From NCBI GenBank assembly GCA_903919125.1, contig CAIXGS010000027.1, positions 1 to 64,000 of the forward strand: a DNA stretch of 64,000 nucleotides. The letters run 5' to 3'. A program made the translations under genes and the position numbers. This DNA comes from an uncultured Spartobacteria bacterium (GTDB lineage Bacteria > Verrucomicrobiota > Verrucomicrobiia > Chthoniobacterales > Chthoniobacteraceae). The notes under the pieces are model-generated. The model searched no databases and had not been told where the DNA came from. It saw nothing but the letters and a program-made list of their open reading frames with translations. How positions within the stretch are numbered: the stretch's first letter is position 1; each line of letters opens with the position of its first letter. Shown here one piece after another: positions 1-12,500 of the stretch.

Positions 1-3000
1 GAACACCGGAACGGCTAGGCCAAAGACGCCGCTGAACATCGAGGAGTTGAAGGCGTTGCGCATGGTGCTGTTGGGCGCGAAGTCGGCGTCCATAGCAAGC
101 ACGCCGGGGGCGGTTGCGGTGCCAAACACCTGCAGGCCGCTTGTGCCACCGAAGCCAGCGGTGCCCCCCAGACGCAACGCGGCGCCGGGCTGCACGGTCA
201 CCATCCCTGTGCCCAGAGGCGTGCCCGCGAGGCCGGTGACCTGCAGCTGGCCGGCGAGCACGTTGGCACCGCCACTGAATGCGTTGTTCGTTCCTGAGAT
301 GATCAGCGCACCCGAGCCGGCCTTGTTGAGGGCGAAAGAACCGCCGCTGATCTGCCCCATAAGCTCAAGGGCGACGGGGGCCGTGGATGTCGGACTGAAG
401 ATGGCGGCATTGCCCTGAATCGTCGTCGTACCCGCCACACGCAGACGGTAGGCGTTCGCTCCCGTCTCGCTCAGCGTCGTGTTGCCGAGAGTCAGGTTGC
501 CGATCTGGATCGCGTTGCCCGAGTTTGTACTGAACCGGTCCACATTGATGGTGGCGGCGTTAAGCACGGCGATGTTGAGCCCGAGGGTGGAGGGGTTGCC
601 GAAGATGGAGGTGCCGTTCACCCCGCCAGCGTTGGTTTGGAGATTCAAAATGCCGCCATAGAGGCTCACCAACCCGGGCGTGGTGCCATTATACCCGCCC
701 AAGCCGTAAGGGTTCTGCACGATCAGGGAACCGTTGTACAGATCCACGCCGCCGGTGAACGTGTTGTTGCCGGACATGATGCTGCCAGCCGTCTGCGGGG
801 TCAGCGTCAAGTTGCCGCCGCTCTTTTTCACCAGCTTGGTCGTACCCGAACCGTCGTTGATCACGCCGGAGAACGTCGTCGTCTGGGTGCCAGCGAGGGT
901 CAACACCCCTGTGCCCGCACTCAAGTTGGTGATCACACCCTGCGTCCCAGCCAAGCCACCCAAGAAGACGTTGCCGCCACTTAAATCCAGCGTGCCAAGG
1001 TCATTCAAGGAAAGGGTTGCCGTCAACAGGCCAGCGTTGGCGCCACCGAAGCTCACCACACCCGAGTTCACTGCAAAATTGCCTTCCAACCCAGCCAAGT
1101 TCCCAGTCAACCGCAGCGCGCCTTCGCCAAACTTCGTGAAGTTGCGCGCTGTGATGGCGCCCGAAAGCGTCGTTGTGCCGCTGCTCACGCCAGCGCCGAC
1201 GTACACGAGACCTTCCCCGTAGGTGGGCTGGCTAAGGAGCAGATTGCCAAACAGCAAGTCCGAGCTGATTTGCGGGGCAGCCACGCCGTAGCCGTTGATC
1301 ACGAGGGCGCCGACGTTGTAGGAGCCGCCTGCCAAGGTGCCCGTGCTCACGAGGCGCAGGGTGCCGCCGGTGATCGAGCCGCCGGTGGTCAGGGCATAGA
1401 CGTCGTTCACTCCGGAGAGCACGGTGCCAGCGGAAGTAAGCGAGCCGATAGAGGTCACGTTTGAACCGGCAAGGTTGTTGAGCAATGTGCCTGTGTAGGC
1501 GGTGAACCCAAGCGTACCGCTGGTGTTGTAGGTGACGAAATTGGCTACCCCGTTGGCGTCGGTGGTGAGAATGCTCGGGAAGACGATACCGTTGTTGCGC
1601 GTCGAAGCTGGGGTCACGCCGAGAAGCGTGCCGGCGGTGAGAAGCTCGCCATTGCCATTGAGGGACAAACCAAGGCGACCATTGGCGCCCTGCAAGAGCA
1701 TCGTGCCCTGGCCGGAGCGGGCGAGCGTGGTCAACCCGAGCGTAGTGCTGTTGGCTACACCGTCCTGCAGGCGGATGGTGGCGCCGCCAGCAAAGTTCAA
1801 CGTCAATGCCGTGGGACTGACGCTCAAATTGGAGGCTACAGCAGGCTGCAATATACTAAGCGTGCCACCAGAAATGGTCAGCGTGGTACTCGCTGGGAAA
1901 ACCCCGCTAACATTCGATGCAAACACCCCGCCGCCCGCAATCGCGTAGACGGTCCCCGTATTCACGCCGAGGGAAAGTAGCGTTCCCGTGCCAGCTTTCG
2001 TGAAGGTAGAGGTGCCGCTGTTAATGGATCCGCTGGCGGTCAAGGTGGCACCCGCTCCCACTTCCACGTTGCCGCCTGCAGAACCAATAATCGTCAGGGT
2101 GCGCGAAGTTGCAAATGAGTCCGTCACCAGCAGGGCCGCAGGGGTCGCTGCGGAACTGTTAAGCACCACTGGACCGTTAACGATCGTGTCCCCCAGTTGC
2201 ACGTTGTTGCTCACGCTCAACACCCCGCCATTCACAGCCAAGGCGGGGAACGTATTGATGCCTTTCATTACCAGCGTTCCCATCCCGCTCTTCGCAAAAA
2301 CGTTGGTAAACACTTCTGTATTGTTCGTCGCCGAACCTGTTGCAGTGCCAGTAAGCACCACATTGTTTCCTGAGATGGACTGCACATACAATCCAGCCGG
2401 TAAATTACCCCCAGAGACCGCCTGACCCGGCAGAATCCCAAGTCCAGAGGCATTGGTGATGGAGATCGTAGAGGAACTCGCAGTCGTAGTCATGTTGGCT
2501 ATGCTGATGCTTCCCGTGATCCCGGTAATCACGCTTCCCACGCCTTCGGTGATGCTCAACCCAGCCCCGACGTCGAATCCACCCGAGGTGTTCATCTGAT
2601 AATTGCGATTGGTCGTGAAAGACGCGCTGCCTGCTTGCGGCGTTGTCGGCAAAGCGGCGACTGGGTTCCAGAAAGCCACGTTCCCACCATTCAGCACAAT
2701 CTGCGACGCAAGCGGGATGGTCGTGTCGGAATTGACTAGGATAGCACCCGCGTTAATCTGGGTGACACCAGTGTAGGTGTTGCTGCCGGTGAGCGCCAGA
2801 GCGCCCGCGCCCGCCTTAATCAGGGTGTTGTTTCCGTAGGGGCCGTCGGTCACGCCGCCGGAGAAGGCCACCAGCGAAGTGGTCGCGTTTGTGGTGAGCG
2901 TGCGTACGGTGCCGGGACCAGAAGCAGTCTGGGTGTTGCTGAGAGCCAGCGGAGCGGTGAAGACGAGGTCTGCGTTGCTGCTAGCTGTGAAGATGGCGTC

Positions 3001-3561
3001 GCCTATCAGAGCGACCTGATTGGAAATCGTGCGAGGCCCGAGAAGGTTGACCATGCCGAAGGTGTCCGGCTGGAGGGTGCCACCGGCGAAGTTGAGCGTG
3101 CCCGAACCCAGCGCGGAGGCGTTGCCGATTTGGAGCGTCATCCCCTGCACCAGAGTGGTGCTGCCAGTGTAGTTGTTGGGCGTGTTCAAAACAACGGTGC
3201 CCCCGTTGTTGGTGAGCGAAATGCTCTGGGCAGGGACCGTGTTGGTCATCGCACCGATCTGCACGCTGGTGGAGCCGGTGAGCACAGGCGTGTTGATCGT
3301 CAAAGTGCTGCCGCCGGTGCCCAAGCGATAGATACCACCCGTTGCCGCCGTGAGGGTCGCGCCCACGTAGGTGCCGCCCTGCGACGAGCCCAGGAAGGCG
3401 GAACCGCCTGCCAAAGTAGACATGTCCAGCGCCTTGGAGAAGCCGATTACATCGATGCCGACGGTGCCGGTGAAGGGCCCGCCGTTGGCGTTGAAGGTGC
3501 CGGGGATGGCGGCAGAGCCCGGGTTATAAGCGAGGCCCAGCACGGCGAGGTTGCCGGTGTC
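1..3561 (-). CDS. Continuation of the giant beta-strand-repeat protein in a second frame; open at the window edge
   Basis: Reading the minus strand with codons in register with plus-strand position 1, I checked every triplet from 3,561 down to 1 and found no stop: 1,187 open codons. The translation resumes exactly the repeat text broken at the frameshift, beginning DTGNLAVLGLAYNPG and then GTVGIDVIGFSKAL. The homologous unit near 8,870-9,000 reads AVLGLAYNGALP and VIGIDVIGFSTAL. The segment contains PATR-type strands (KSGMGTLVMKGINTF, AGAGALALTGSNTYTG), one inserted ~60-residue module (2,311-2,490) and a landmark motif near 1,555. If translated separately, the first plausible ATG is at 3,423. 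No cysteine was noticed and no beta-barrel or sorting signal has appeared by base 1, so the C-terminus lies outside the window. I regard it as the same gene as the feature at 3,447-45,974, separated by a one-base indel. Confidence 0.88.
2311..2490 (-). repeat. Inserted ~60-residue module, copy 7
   Basis: Protein text includes ITNASGLGILPGQAVSGGNL and SISGNNVVLTGTATG, matching the consensus (V/I)-x-x-x-x-G-(I/F/L)-x-x-G-(M/Q)-x-(V/I)-S-G-x-x-(I/F/L)-P-x-G-(T/x)-x-(I/V)-x-x-(I/V)-x-G-N-x-(V/L)-x-(L/F/M)-(S/T). The paralogous unit ~5.5 kb upstream joins the flanking strands directly, so the insertion boundaries can be read off. Confidence 0.75.
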
Positions 3562-6500
3562 GCGTTGATCGTGAGTGAGCCCGAAGCGATGTTGTTGGCC
3601 GCCAGACGCAGGACACCGCCCGGGTTAACGGTGACGGCGGCCGTGCCGAGAGGTTGGGTGGAGGTGCCGCCATTCAGGAGGGAGAGGATCCCCTGCTGCA
3701 CGGTAACCTTGGAGCCGGCGTAGTTGGAGGAGCCAGCGAGGGCGAGGACGTTCGTGCTCCCGGCCGTGGACCAGAGCTGGAGGTTTCCGGAGCCGGAGAG
3801 GCCGCCGAAGACGGTCATGTTATTTTGCAAAGAGATCGCGGAAGGACCGCCCAAGGAAAGCGATCCGGCAAAATATAAAACGTTGTTATTGGGGATATTC
3901 AACACCATCGGCGTGTTATTGGGATTGGAGCCCGCCGCGTAGCCCGAGATCGTCAGATTATTGAACATCGCAGTGTTCCCTCCGATCTTAGAGTCCGTGT
4001 TCAAGGTGACATCGCTCTGATACCAAAGCGCTCCTGCATTTGAGTAGAGGTTGGCGCCACTCAAGTAGATCGGATTCCCGGCAACATAAGGGTTCGTCAG
4101 GCTGCCGCCTACTGCATACTGGCTGTTCATTCGGAACCAGTTTGCGCCGCTTGCGACAATAGGCCCGGTCAAAGTCCCGCGATTGTCGCCGGAAATGCTG
4201 ACGTCACCCGCCCCGAACTTGGTCAGGCCGTTCGCATAGATCTGGCCGCTGATCTGGAAGGGGCCTCCGTTACCCGTAGGCACGTACATAAACAACTCAC
4301 CCGTCCCGCCGCCCGCGAGCAAGTTGGTGGAAATATTGTCCGCCGCAGAGCCCGTGTACATAAAGCCGCCGCTGACAATGTTGACCGACCCGCCGCTCAA
4401 AGCACCATTGGCAACGCGCAGGGCGTATACGCTGGTGCCGCCGCTTACCACGGTGGAGGCGCCCGTCAAATTGACAATGTCGTTTGCCGTGGGAATGAGA
4501 CCCGTTGTGATGCCTAGTGTACCAACCGAGTTGAGCGAGTACCCGATCTGGCCTGCGCCGAGAAGAGTCCCAGTAATCAGCGGTTGGAACCCAGTGTCCA
4601 CACCGCCAAACGCAGCGGAACCACCCGTCGCATTGTAGCCGACGAACGTCTGGTTGGTGGCGTCGATTATCCACGGTGCCAACATCCCGCCCAAGGAGAC
4701 ACCCGTACCATTGGTGGTGGTGCCGCCGCGTGCAATAGCCGCGCCGTTGATGCTGCCGCTAGAGATCACAAGACGCTCGTAGCTCGTGGGCGTTGTCGCA
4801 GGAATGCCCAAGAAACCGGCGGTCGAGTTAATCAAGAGCGTGCCGCGGTTGGTTCCGTTGGTCGCAGTACGAGTGAGGCTAGCAATGTTTAACTGCGCAC
4901 TGCCCGCGCCGGCAGTGCGGGTGACGAAAAGTCCGCCGGGTCCGACACTCGTATCCACGGCGCCGATAGTTTCCACCGTCTGCACGCTGGCGGCACCCGT
5001 AAGCTTGAAGTTACCGCCGTTCAGCGTCACGCCGGTGGCATCCGTCCAGCGTCCTTGCGAACCGCCCGTGAAGATGCCGTTAGCGTTGTCCATTACGAGA
5101 TTGGAGTAGATGCGTAAAATGACGGGGCCAGCGCTGGTCAGGGAACCCAACGCGCCCTGCACGTTGACCGTCGCGCCGTTCATGATTTCCAGCGTGCCTG
5201 TGGAAATGGCACCCGCCGTCTGGAGATTGAGCGTGCTACCCTGATTGACGATGGTGCCGCCCGTGTAGTTGTTGGAATTACGAACGGTCACGGTGCCCGC
5301 CGAGTTCCCAAATGTAATGGCACCATAAGACAAAGTGCGCAGAGGCGAACCGATCATCAACACGTTGGTGCCGTTGAACGTATTATCCGCACCCGAGAAG
5401 ATGACGGTACCGCCTGCACCCACGCGATACGCGCCAGTCGCGCCTGCGGGGGCGAACATCGTGGAATCACCTAACGCCCCCACACTACCGGGATTAAGAG
5501 TTCCGATAAACTCGGGGCTAGTGACCTGCGCGCCGAAGGCACCGAGGTACTGGTCGCCGGTGGAGGACTGGTTGATGGTGCCACTGAACACGGGGGTCGC
5601 AAGAGACAGCACGCCGCCAAACGGCGAAGTGAAGGCGTTTTGGATCAATGAGGACGGCGTAAAGCTGTTGTCGAGCGCGACTATCGCAAAATCGCCCAGC
5701 TTGGAAATCAAGTTCAACTTCGTCACCCCACCCAGACTTCCGTTCCCTGCGAGACGCAACACGCCGGGACCCGCGACCTGCACCGCACCAGTGCCAAGCG
5801 GAGTGCCGCTCGTGCCGGTGACTTGCAGCGCTCCCGTTAGGATATTCGTACCACCCGTGTAATTGTTGGACGTGCCGGAAACGATTATCGTGCCCGTGGA
5901 GTTGCCGCCGGAGCGATTGAGCGCAAAGCTGTTACCGTTATCGGTGATGACACCCGAGAGTTCGAGCGCACCTGAGGGAGCCACTGTGTTGAGGTTAAAC
6001 ACCGCGGCGTTGCCCAGAAGATTTGTCGTGCCCGCGACCTTGAGCCGGTAGTTGTTGCCGCCGGTGAGCGTGAGAGTGGAGTTGGCGATGCTCAGCGTCC
6101 CGATCTGGATGGCGTTTCCAGAGTTGGCGCTAGGACGGTTGACGTCAACGGCCGCATTCCCAAAAACCTGTAGGTTAAAGCCGTTGGTCGTTGGATTGCC
6201 GAAGACGATGCTGCCGTTCACCCCAGGCGCATTGGTCTGTAGATTCAACTGGCCGCCATAGAGTGAGACGAGTCCCGGAGTGGTTCCGTTGGCTCCGCCG
6301 AGACCGAGCGGGTTTTGAACTGTAAGCGAGCCTGAATAAATGTCCGTCCCGCCAGTGTAGGAATTGTTACCGGCAAGGTAATTCCCTGCGGTGAAGACCC
6401 CCAACGTCAAAGCGCCGCCGCCCAATTTGACTAGCTTGGTCGTCCCAGCTCCGTCGGTAATGTTCCCCGTGAAAGTAGTCGTAGCAGCGCCAAAAATCGT

Positions 6501-9500
6501 GAGTGTTCCTGCCGCTGCGCTTTGGTTGGTGATAATGCCCTGAGTGCCGCCCAAGTTGCCGATGCTCGTCAGGCCGCCGGCCAGATCGAGTGTCGCAGTG
6601 TCATTGAGCGACAAGGTTCCCGCCACAGGACCGCTAGCCGTTGACCCGAAACGCACGACGCCCTGTTGCACGGCAAAGTTACCTTCCAGCGCATTAGACC
6701 CACTCAAGAGCAGCGTGCCTGCACCAAACTTGGTCAAGTTGTTGGCTGACACCGACCCTGCGAGTGTTGCCGTTCCCGAACTATAGCTTCCACTGACGTA
6801 GAGGAGACCTTCTCCAAGAATCCCAGAACCCGGAATCGTTGAGTTGGCAAAAACAAGATTGGGCGAAATGACTGGAGCCGCCCCACCCACGCCGTTCAAT
6901 AACAAGCCGCCAATATCAGTGGCGGAAACCGAACGGATGCGCAGAATGCTACCTGCAGCGTTAGCCGCGATGTTCGCAGTGATCTTGAGCGCAAACATAT
7001 CAACCGTCCCCGAGGGAGCGATGGTGCCGCTGGTCAAGGACACCACAGAAGCGTTGGTCGAACTCGCAAACGTGTTCGTCAGCAAGCTCGCTGGGACAGC
7101 CGGCATGAAGCCTGCAACCGGATCGTACACGACGAAATCCGCAGTGGGATTGGTATTGGAGCTCAGCGCCACCACATAAGGAGCAAAGATGCCCGCCCCG
7201 GAAGTGAGCGTGCCGGAGCCGGAAAGGTTGTTCATCTGGGTGTACCCCACGGTACCCGCCGCGACGCCGAAGATGGTCGTCGCGAGCAGACGCACATCGG
7301 AGTTGTTCGTGTTACCGAAAGAGGCGCCGGAACCGGGGACCAGCATCAGCGCGCCCTGCGAAGAACGCGTCAACGTGGTAGCCGTCAACTGCGTATCGGA
7401 GCCGCCTTGCGCGTCGAGACGCAGGGTGGCGCCGCCCGCGATGGTGACCGTCGGAATGGTCATCGCCGCACCTGCTCCGTAGGGGTTGAGTTGCACCGTG
7501 GCGCCGTTGATCGTGAGAGCCGTGTCACCGAAAGGCGTGCCACCAGTTGCGTTGGTGAGCAACGTCGCTCCATTGGAAACGGCGACGTTGTCGTTAAGGT
7601 TGACGCCGTTCATCACCACGGTGCCGCCTGCGATGGTGAGCAAACCTGCGTTATTCGCTGTCGGCGCATTGAGCGTCAACGTCTTGCCCGGAGCCACCAC
7701 GATGCTGCCCACGCCACTCATGGTCAGGACGCGGTTTGTGGTGACGTTGTCCGTTACGAGCAACTGACCGCCGTTAAACGTGATGCCGCCTGGCTGTATG
7801 ATCGAACCAACCGCCACCACAGGATTCGGGTTCCCCAAGTTTGCGTCGTTGGAAATACTCACCATCCCGTTGTTCAGGGTCACCTGACCCGCCTGCGAGG
7901 CCTGTCCGGTCTGTCCAAACGTGTTGCTGCCGCCTAGCACCAGCGTGCCGAAACCAGTCTTTGTGAGCGTGCCCGTGTTGGAAATGACGCTCGCGCTGCC
8001 CTGTGTGACCGTTTGGCCAAGACCGATGTCGAAAGTCAGGTTGCCGATCAAATTCACGTTATTAGTGAACGTGGGGGAGATATCCCAGAAGCCGAGCGTT
8101 CCACCTGCCGCAACGACTGTCGAAGCGCTCGGCAACGCTCCCACCGCACCGACTACGAGAGTAGTACTCGCGTTCACCGCTGTGATACCGGAGTAGCTGT
8201 TGCCCGCATTGCTCAGCTTTACATAGCCGCCGCCAGTTGCAATCAACCCGGCGGAACCCGTCCCCGTGATCGCGCCGCTCAGCGTGACCACGCGATTGGT
8301 GGACGTCACGCTGATTGTGCGTTCGAGGTTGGTACCCAGGGCAACGGGGCCGCTCAAAACGAGGTCCGTGGCGCCGCCGGTGCCGATGAAGGCGTCGGCC
8401 GAGTACGCACCGTTAAGAGTGACGAGAGCGCCGCCCGCGCCAATCGCGGCAGTCGCCACCGTGCCCGCGAAGGCGATGGGGTTGCTGAGCGTGCGGATGG
8501 AGAGGAGCGTTCCTAAACCCGTGGCATCAGGCTGGATGGTGCCGCCGTTGAAGTTGATTGTGCCGGTGCCGAGAGCGGCGTTGTCCCCGAGTTGGAGTGT
8601 GACGCCGCCGTTGAGCGTGGAACCGCCGCCGAATGTGTTGGGCGTGTTCATTACAACTGTGCCGGTATTGTTGATGAGGGCGACTCCAGGCGTGCCGTTA
8701 ACGAAGCCGAAGATGGCGCTGCTTCCTGAACCCACGAGCACGGCGGAATTCATAGTCAGCGTCGATCCCCCACCACCGATGCGGTAGGCGTTGTCCGCAC
8801 CCACTCCCAGAGTCGGCGCGGTGTAGGTGCCGCTCTGCGACGAACCGAGGAAATTGTAATTGCCCAGACTCAACGCCGTGCTGAAGCCAATCACATCAAT
8901 CCCAATGACAGCGTTGGCAAACCCGTTGGTCGTACCCTGCGTGAAGGCTGGAAGCGCGCCGTTGTAGGCGAGCCCCAGAACGGCCGCTCCGGAGTTGTCC
9001 GAGTTCAACGTGATCCCGCCGGACACGTTCGTCGCCGCCGTCAGACGCAGCACCCCGGCGGGCTGCACCGTGAGCGCGCCACTTCCAAACGGAGTCAAGC
9101 CGGTGCCGGCGGAGGCGAGGATTCCCTGCTCTACCGTGATGGCACCCGTGTAGGCGGCGTCGCCGTAAAGCAGTGTGCTACCCGTGCCAGCCTTCGTGAT
9201 GGGCGCACTGCCCAGCAGGGAACCGAACACCAGCAGGTTGTTGGTGTTGAATAGCGTCGTGGCGGAACTGCCGCTAAGCGTCAAGTTGCCAAATAGCGTC
9301 ACGCTGTTACCGCCCTGGATCCCGAGTGCCGTTGCGCCAGTGCCCACGGTGACAGACGCGAGAGCGGTGTTCGCTGCAGTCGCTCCGAGGACAGCGTTCC
9401 CGGCGATGGTCACGGGATTCTGGAAATACGTGTTCGCGACGTTCACGTTGTAGCCGCCGCCATTGAGCGTGACGGTCGGGCCGGCCAAATAAGGCGTAAG

Positions 9501-12500
9501 AGTGCCGCTGCCTAACGCGAACTGCGAGCCGACGGTGAGCAACCCGTCGTTCACGGTGACGCTGCCGGTGAGGGAGGAATTGGCGTTGGTAAGAGCCAGC
9601 GTGCCGAGGCCGTTTTTGGTAAGCGAGCTCAAGCCGGAGAGCGTGCCGCTGAGGGTGGCGACGTTCACCCCATTGTTCAGCAGCGTGGGGCTATCCACCG
9701 AAATAACGGCCGTGGTGCCGCTTGAGAAGGCGATTGAACCGCTGGCGGTCAGCGCGTACTGGCTCGGGGCGAAATTGAGCTGACTGTTGGCGACGATTGC
9801 GTTGGCAAAGGTGACAGTGGTCCCACCTGCAAGCAGTCGCGTGTTGTCGGCGAGCGTCAGCGTGCCGGTGCCCAGAGCCGTCGCATTGCCAAGAATCAAG
9901 TTCCCCTGACTCAGCGTCACCCCGCCGCTGAAAGTGTTGGCACTACCGAGATACAACGCGGAGGAACCGGTCTTTATTAAGGACCCGGCACCGCCACTGA
10001 TCGTGCCGGTAATGCTCAGACCGTTTGGAGAAAGACCGTTCACTGAGATGGTGCGGGCCCCAGCGTTCAAGTCCACCGCGCTCGCGATGGTCGGTGTGGT
10101 GGAGAAGCTGTCGTTGGTGGAGAACAGCGTCGCGGTGGTGAGCACGAGTGAACCGCCCGTGATCGTCGGCGTGGCAGTACCGCCCGTGTTGTTGAACGTC
10201 ACAGAGTTGAAGGTGTTCGAGCCGGTGAGCGTGAGCGTAGCGCCGCCGTTGAGCGTGACGTTCGCTGTGCTCTTCAGCTGGCTGACGGCGGAGAAAGTGA
10301 CCGCGGCGTTGTTGAGAACAAGATCGCCTCCTGCAGCGACGATAGTGGTTCCGTTGGCGCCTGTCGCATTGAGGGTCGTGGTCCCTTGGTTGGCGTAGAG
10401 GGTCCCAGTGAAGGTGTTGGATCCCGTGAGGGTTAGTGTGCTGGCACCACCCTTCACCAGCGAAACTCCAGCGCCACTGAGGACGCTGGAAATGGTCACT
10501 GCCGCATTGGTGTAGGCGAACAACTCGGAGGTTCCCGAGGTGATCGTTCCACCGGAAATCGTGGAGGCGCCGTTTGCGAGCAGACCGCCCGTGGAGAGGG
10601 TCAACGTGTCCGTCGTACCGATGGTCAGGTTATAAGCTCCGGCGATCCGCAGCGAATTGATCGTCCTCGCGGACGACATCGTGACTGCCGCGTTGATGTT
10701 GATATTATCCGCACTGGTTGTCGTCCCATTCAAAGTCCCCGCCGAGTAGTACGGGAAACCCAGCGTATTGAGCGCGCCGACCCCGCCCTGCGTCCCGTTA
10801 GAAGTCACGTAGCCCGCGAAATCCGTCCCGTTCACCGTTGCCCAGCCGCCTAAGATGCCGTTGGCGAGTGAAGAAGCGGTGCTTCCTCCATTAACCTGAT
10901 TCAAGAAAACCTGCGTTGTGGCGAAGCCGTTTTGACCAAGGTTGGTTCCCGAGAAATTCACCTCGCCGCCAGTCGCCCGCACCAGATTGCCCAACGTCAA
11001 CCCGCTCATCGCCACATTACCGGTCATTGTCGAAACACTCACAACCGATTGACCCGCGCTCACATTCACAGTCCCTACACTGGCGGACGTCTGGTTGCCG
11101 AGATAGTTGAGCGTGGCGCCTGCGAGAGTCAGCGGGACCGTAGTCGCGAGGCGATTGATCCCAGAATTCAACCCCTGATCGTTGAGTTGCAAGGTCCCGA
11201 AGTAGTCGGTGAGCGACGTTGTGCCGGTCAGTGCGCCCTGATCTTTAAGTTCGAGGACGCCGCCACGGACAATCGTGGCACCGGTGTAGGAATTGGTATT
11301 TGTCAGGGTGGTTGTGTTGTTACCGGAACGGGTGAAAGCGAGGGTCCCTGCGATGGAGCCGGCAAAGCTTTGGCTTGCAGCGTACGCGCTGGTCAACGTG
11401 GCGAGCGTGCTGGAGGAGTTGGTGATCACGCCACCTGCGCCAGCAATGGCGTTGTTAGTGTAAAGATTGCCGAGCACCTGATTGTTGCCATTGAGGTCCA
11501 CAAGGCCATTGTTCAAGAGCAAGCTGGTGACATAAGGCGTTGTGGCCGTCGAAACCACTGTGAGGGTGTTATCCACGCCACTGCTTAAATTGAGCGTTCC
11601 ACCAAGCATATAGAAGATGGAGAATTGCTGTTGAAAAACCTGGGGCTTCAGCAGGTTCATCGTGCCCAAACCGGCCTTGATGATTTGATTGCTGGTGAGC
11701 AGGTACGCGTTGAAATCCAGCGCGTTAACCGTGTCCTGTTGGAAGAAGAACGCCTGATTGCCACCCGTCGAGAACAACCCGCCCGCAACACTCCCAGCCG
11801 AGTTCCCCAAAGCGAGGAAGCCGCCTTGAGCATCGGAGAAAATTGCCCCAGTAGAGATGATGTTGATCTTGCCCCCGGCGTTCATGGTCAATGAATTGAC
11901 CGTCGCCGTGCCCACGGTCTGGCTACCGCTCATCGCCACGTTGGAGTTGGTGCTGATGGGACGATAGAGGCCCTGTGCGAGTTCTGCCGCCGTCAACGGA
12001 CGGATGCCGGTTGTCGGGAACCAAGCGGCGAACCCGCTACCAAGTCCCGTCGCCGAAGTGTCGGCGAGCATATCGGGACGAATCGAAATGGTCGTCGCAC
12101 CGCTGCCGCCCGCACCACCCGCCAACTGGTTTACTGTGAGTGCGCCAGCCGTGGCAATTCCTGCGCCGGGAGTCGCGCCCAAGTTTGTGCCACGCACGAG
12201 CAACACTTCACCACCCCCTTGGTTTCCAATGGTTCCAAAGTTAAACGAAAGCGCTTGTGCCGCATTTGGTACCAGTGTGATCACGCTACTGCCAACATTC
12301 GGAGTCACCACACCTGTGCCGGTGAGATTAGACGACATGACGCTTTCCGAAGTCGCGGCAGAAGCGTTGCCGGTGATCTTGAGTTCGCCGCCGTATAGGT
12401 TGATGGTCCGGTTTGGCCCGCCCAGACGGTTGTTCAAATTCGCCGTGCTATTGTCGAGAAGCAACAGTCCGCCGGTGTATACGTTGTAAGTTCCGAAAGT

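Larger units (their letters stand above)
1..9060 (-). repeat. Two tandem C-terminal-type repeat units (about 5.4-5.6 kb period)
   Basis: Matching protein texts recur at fixed offsets: IDVIGFSxAL with a following FLGSSQxGTY at about 8,870 and 3,440; LNDxxTLDLxGG with GGxxGTQGxITN at about 6,590 and 990; SLYGGxLNLQTN at about 6,245 and 645; GNAIQIG at about 6,105 and 505. The DNA is also recognisably similar, for example 661-730 against about 6,260-6,330. The downstream copy carries an extra inserted module at 2,311-2,490 that the upstream copy lacks, which accounts for most of its extra length. A related but shorter text around 4,600-5,700 continues the series. Confidence 0.8.

Noticed and set aside
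3447-3570. Programmed ribosomal frameshifting in the giant gene.
   Set aside because: No X-XXY-YYZ slippery heptamer, no downstream pseudoknot or internal Shine-Dalgarno was seen; a simple indel explains it.
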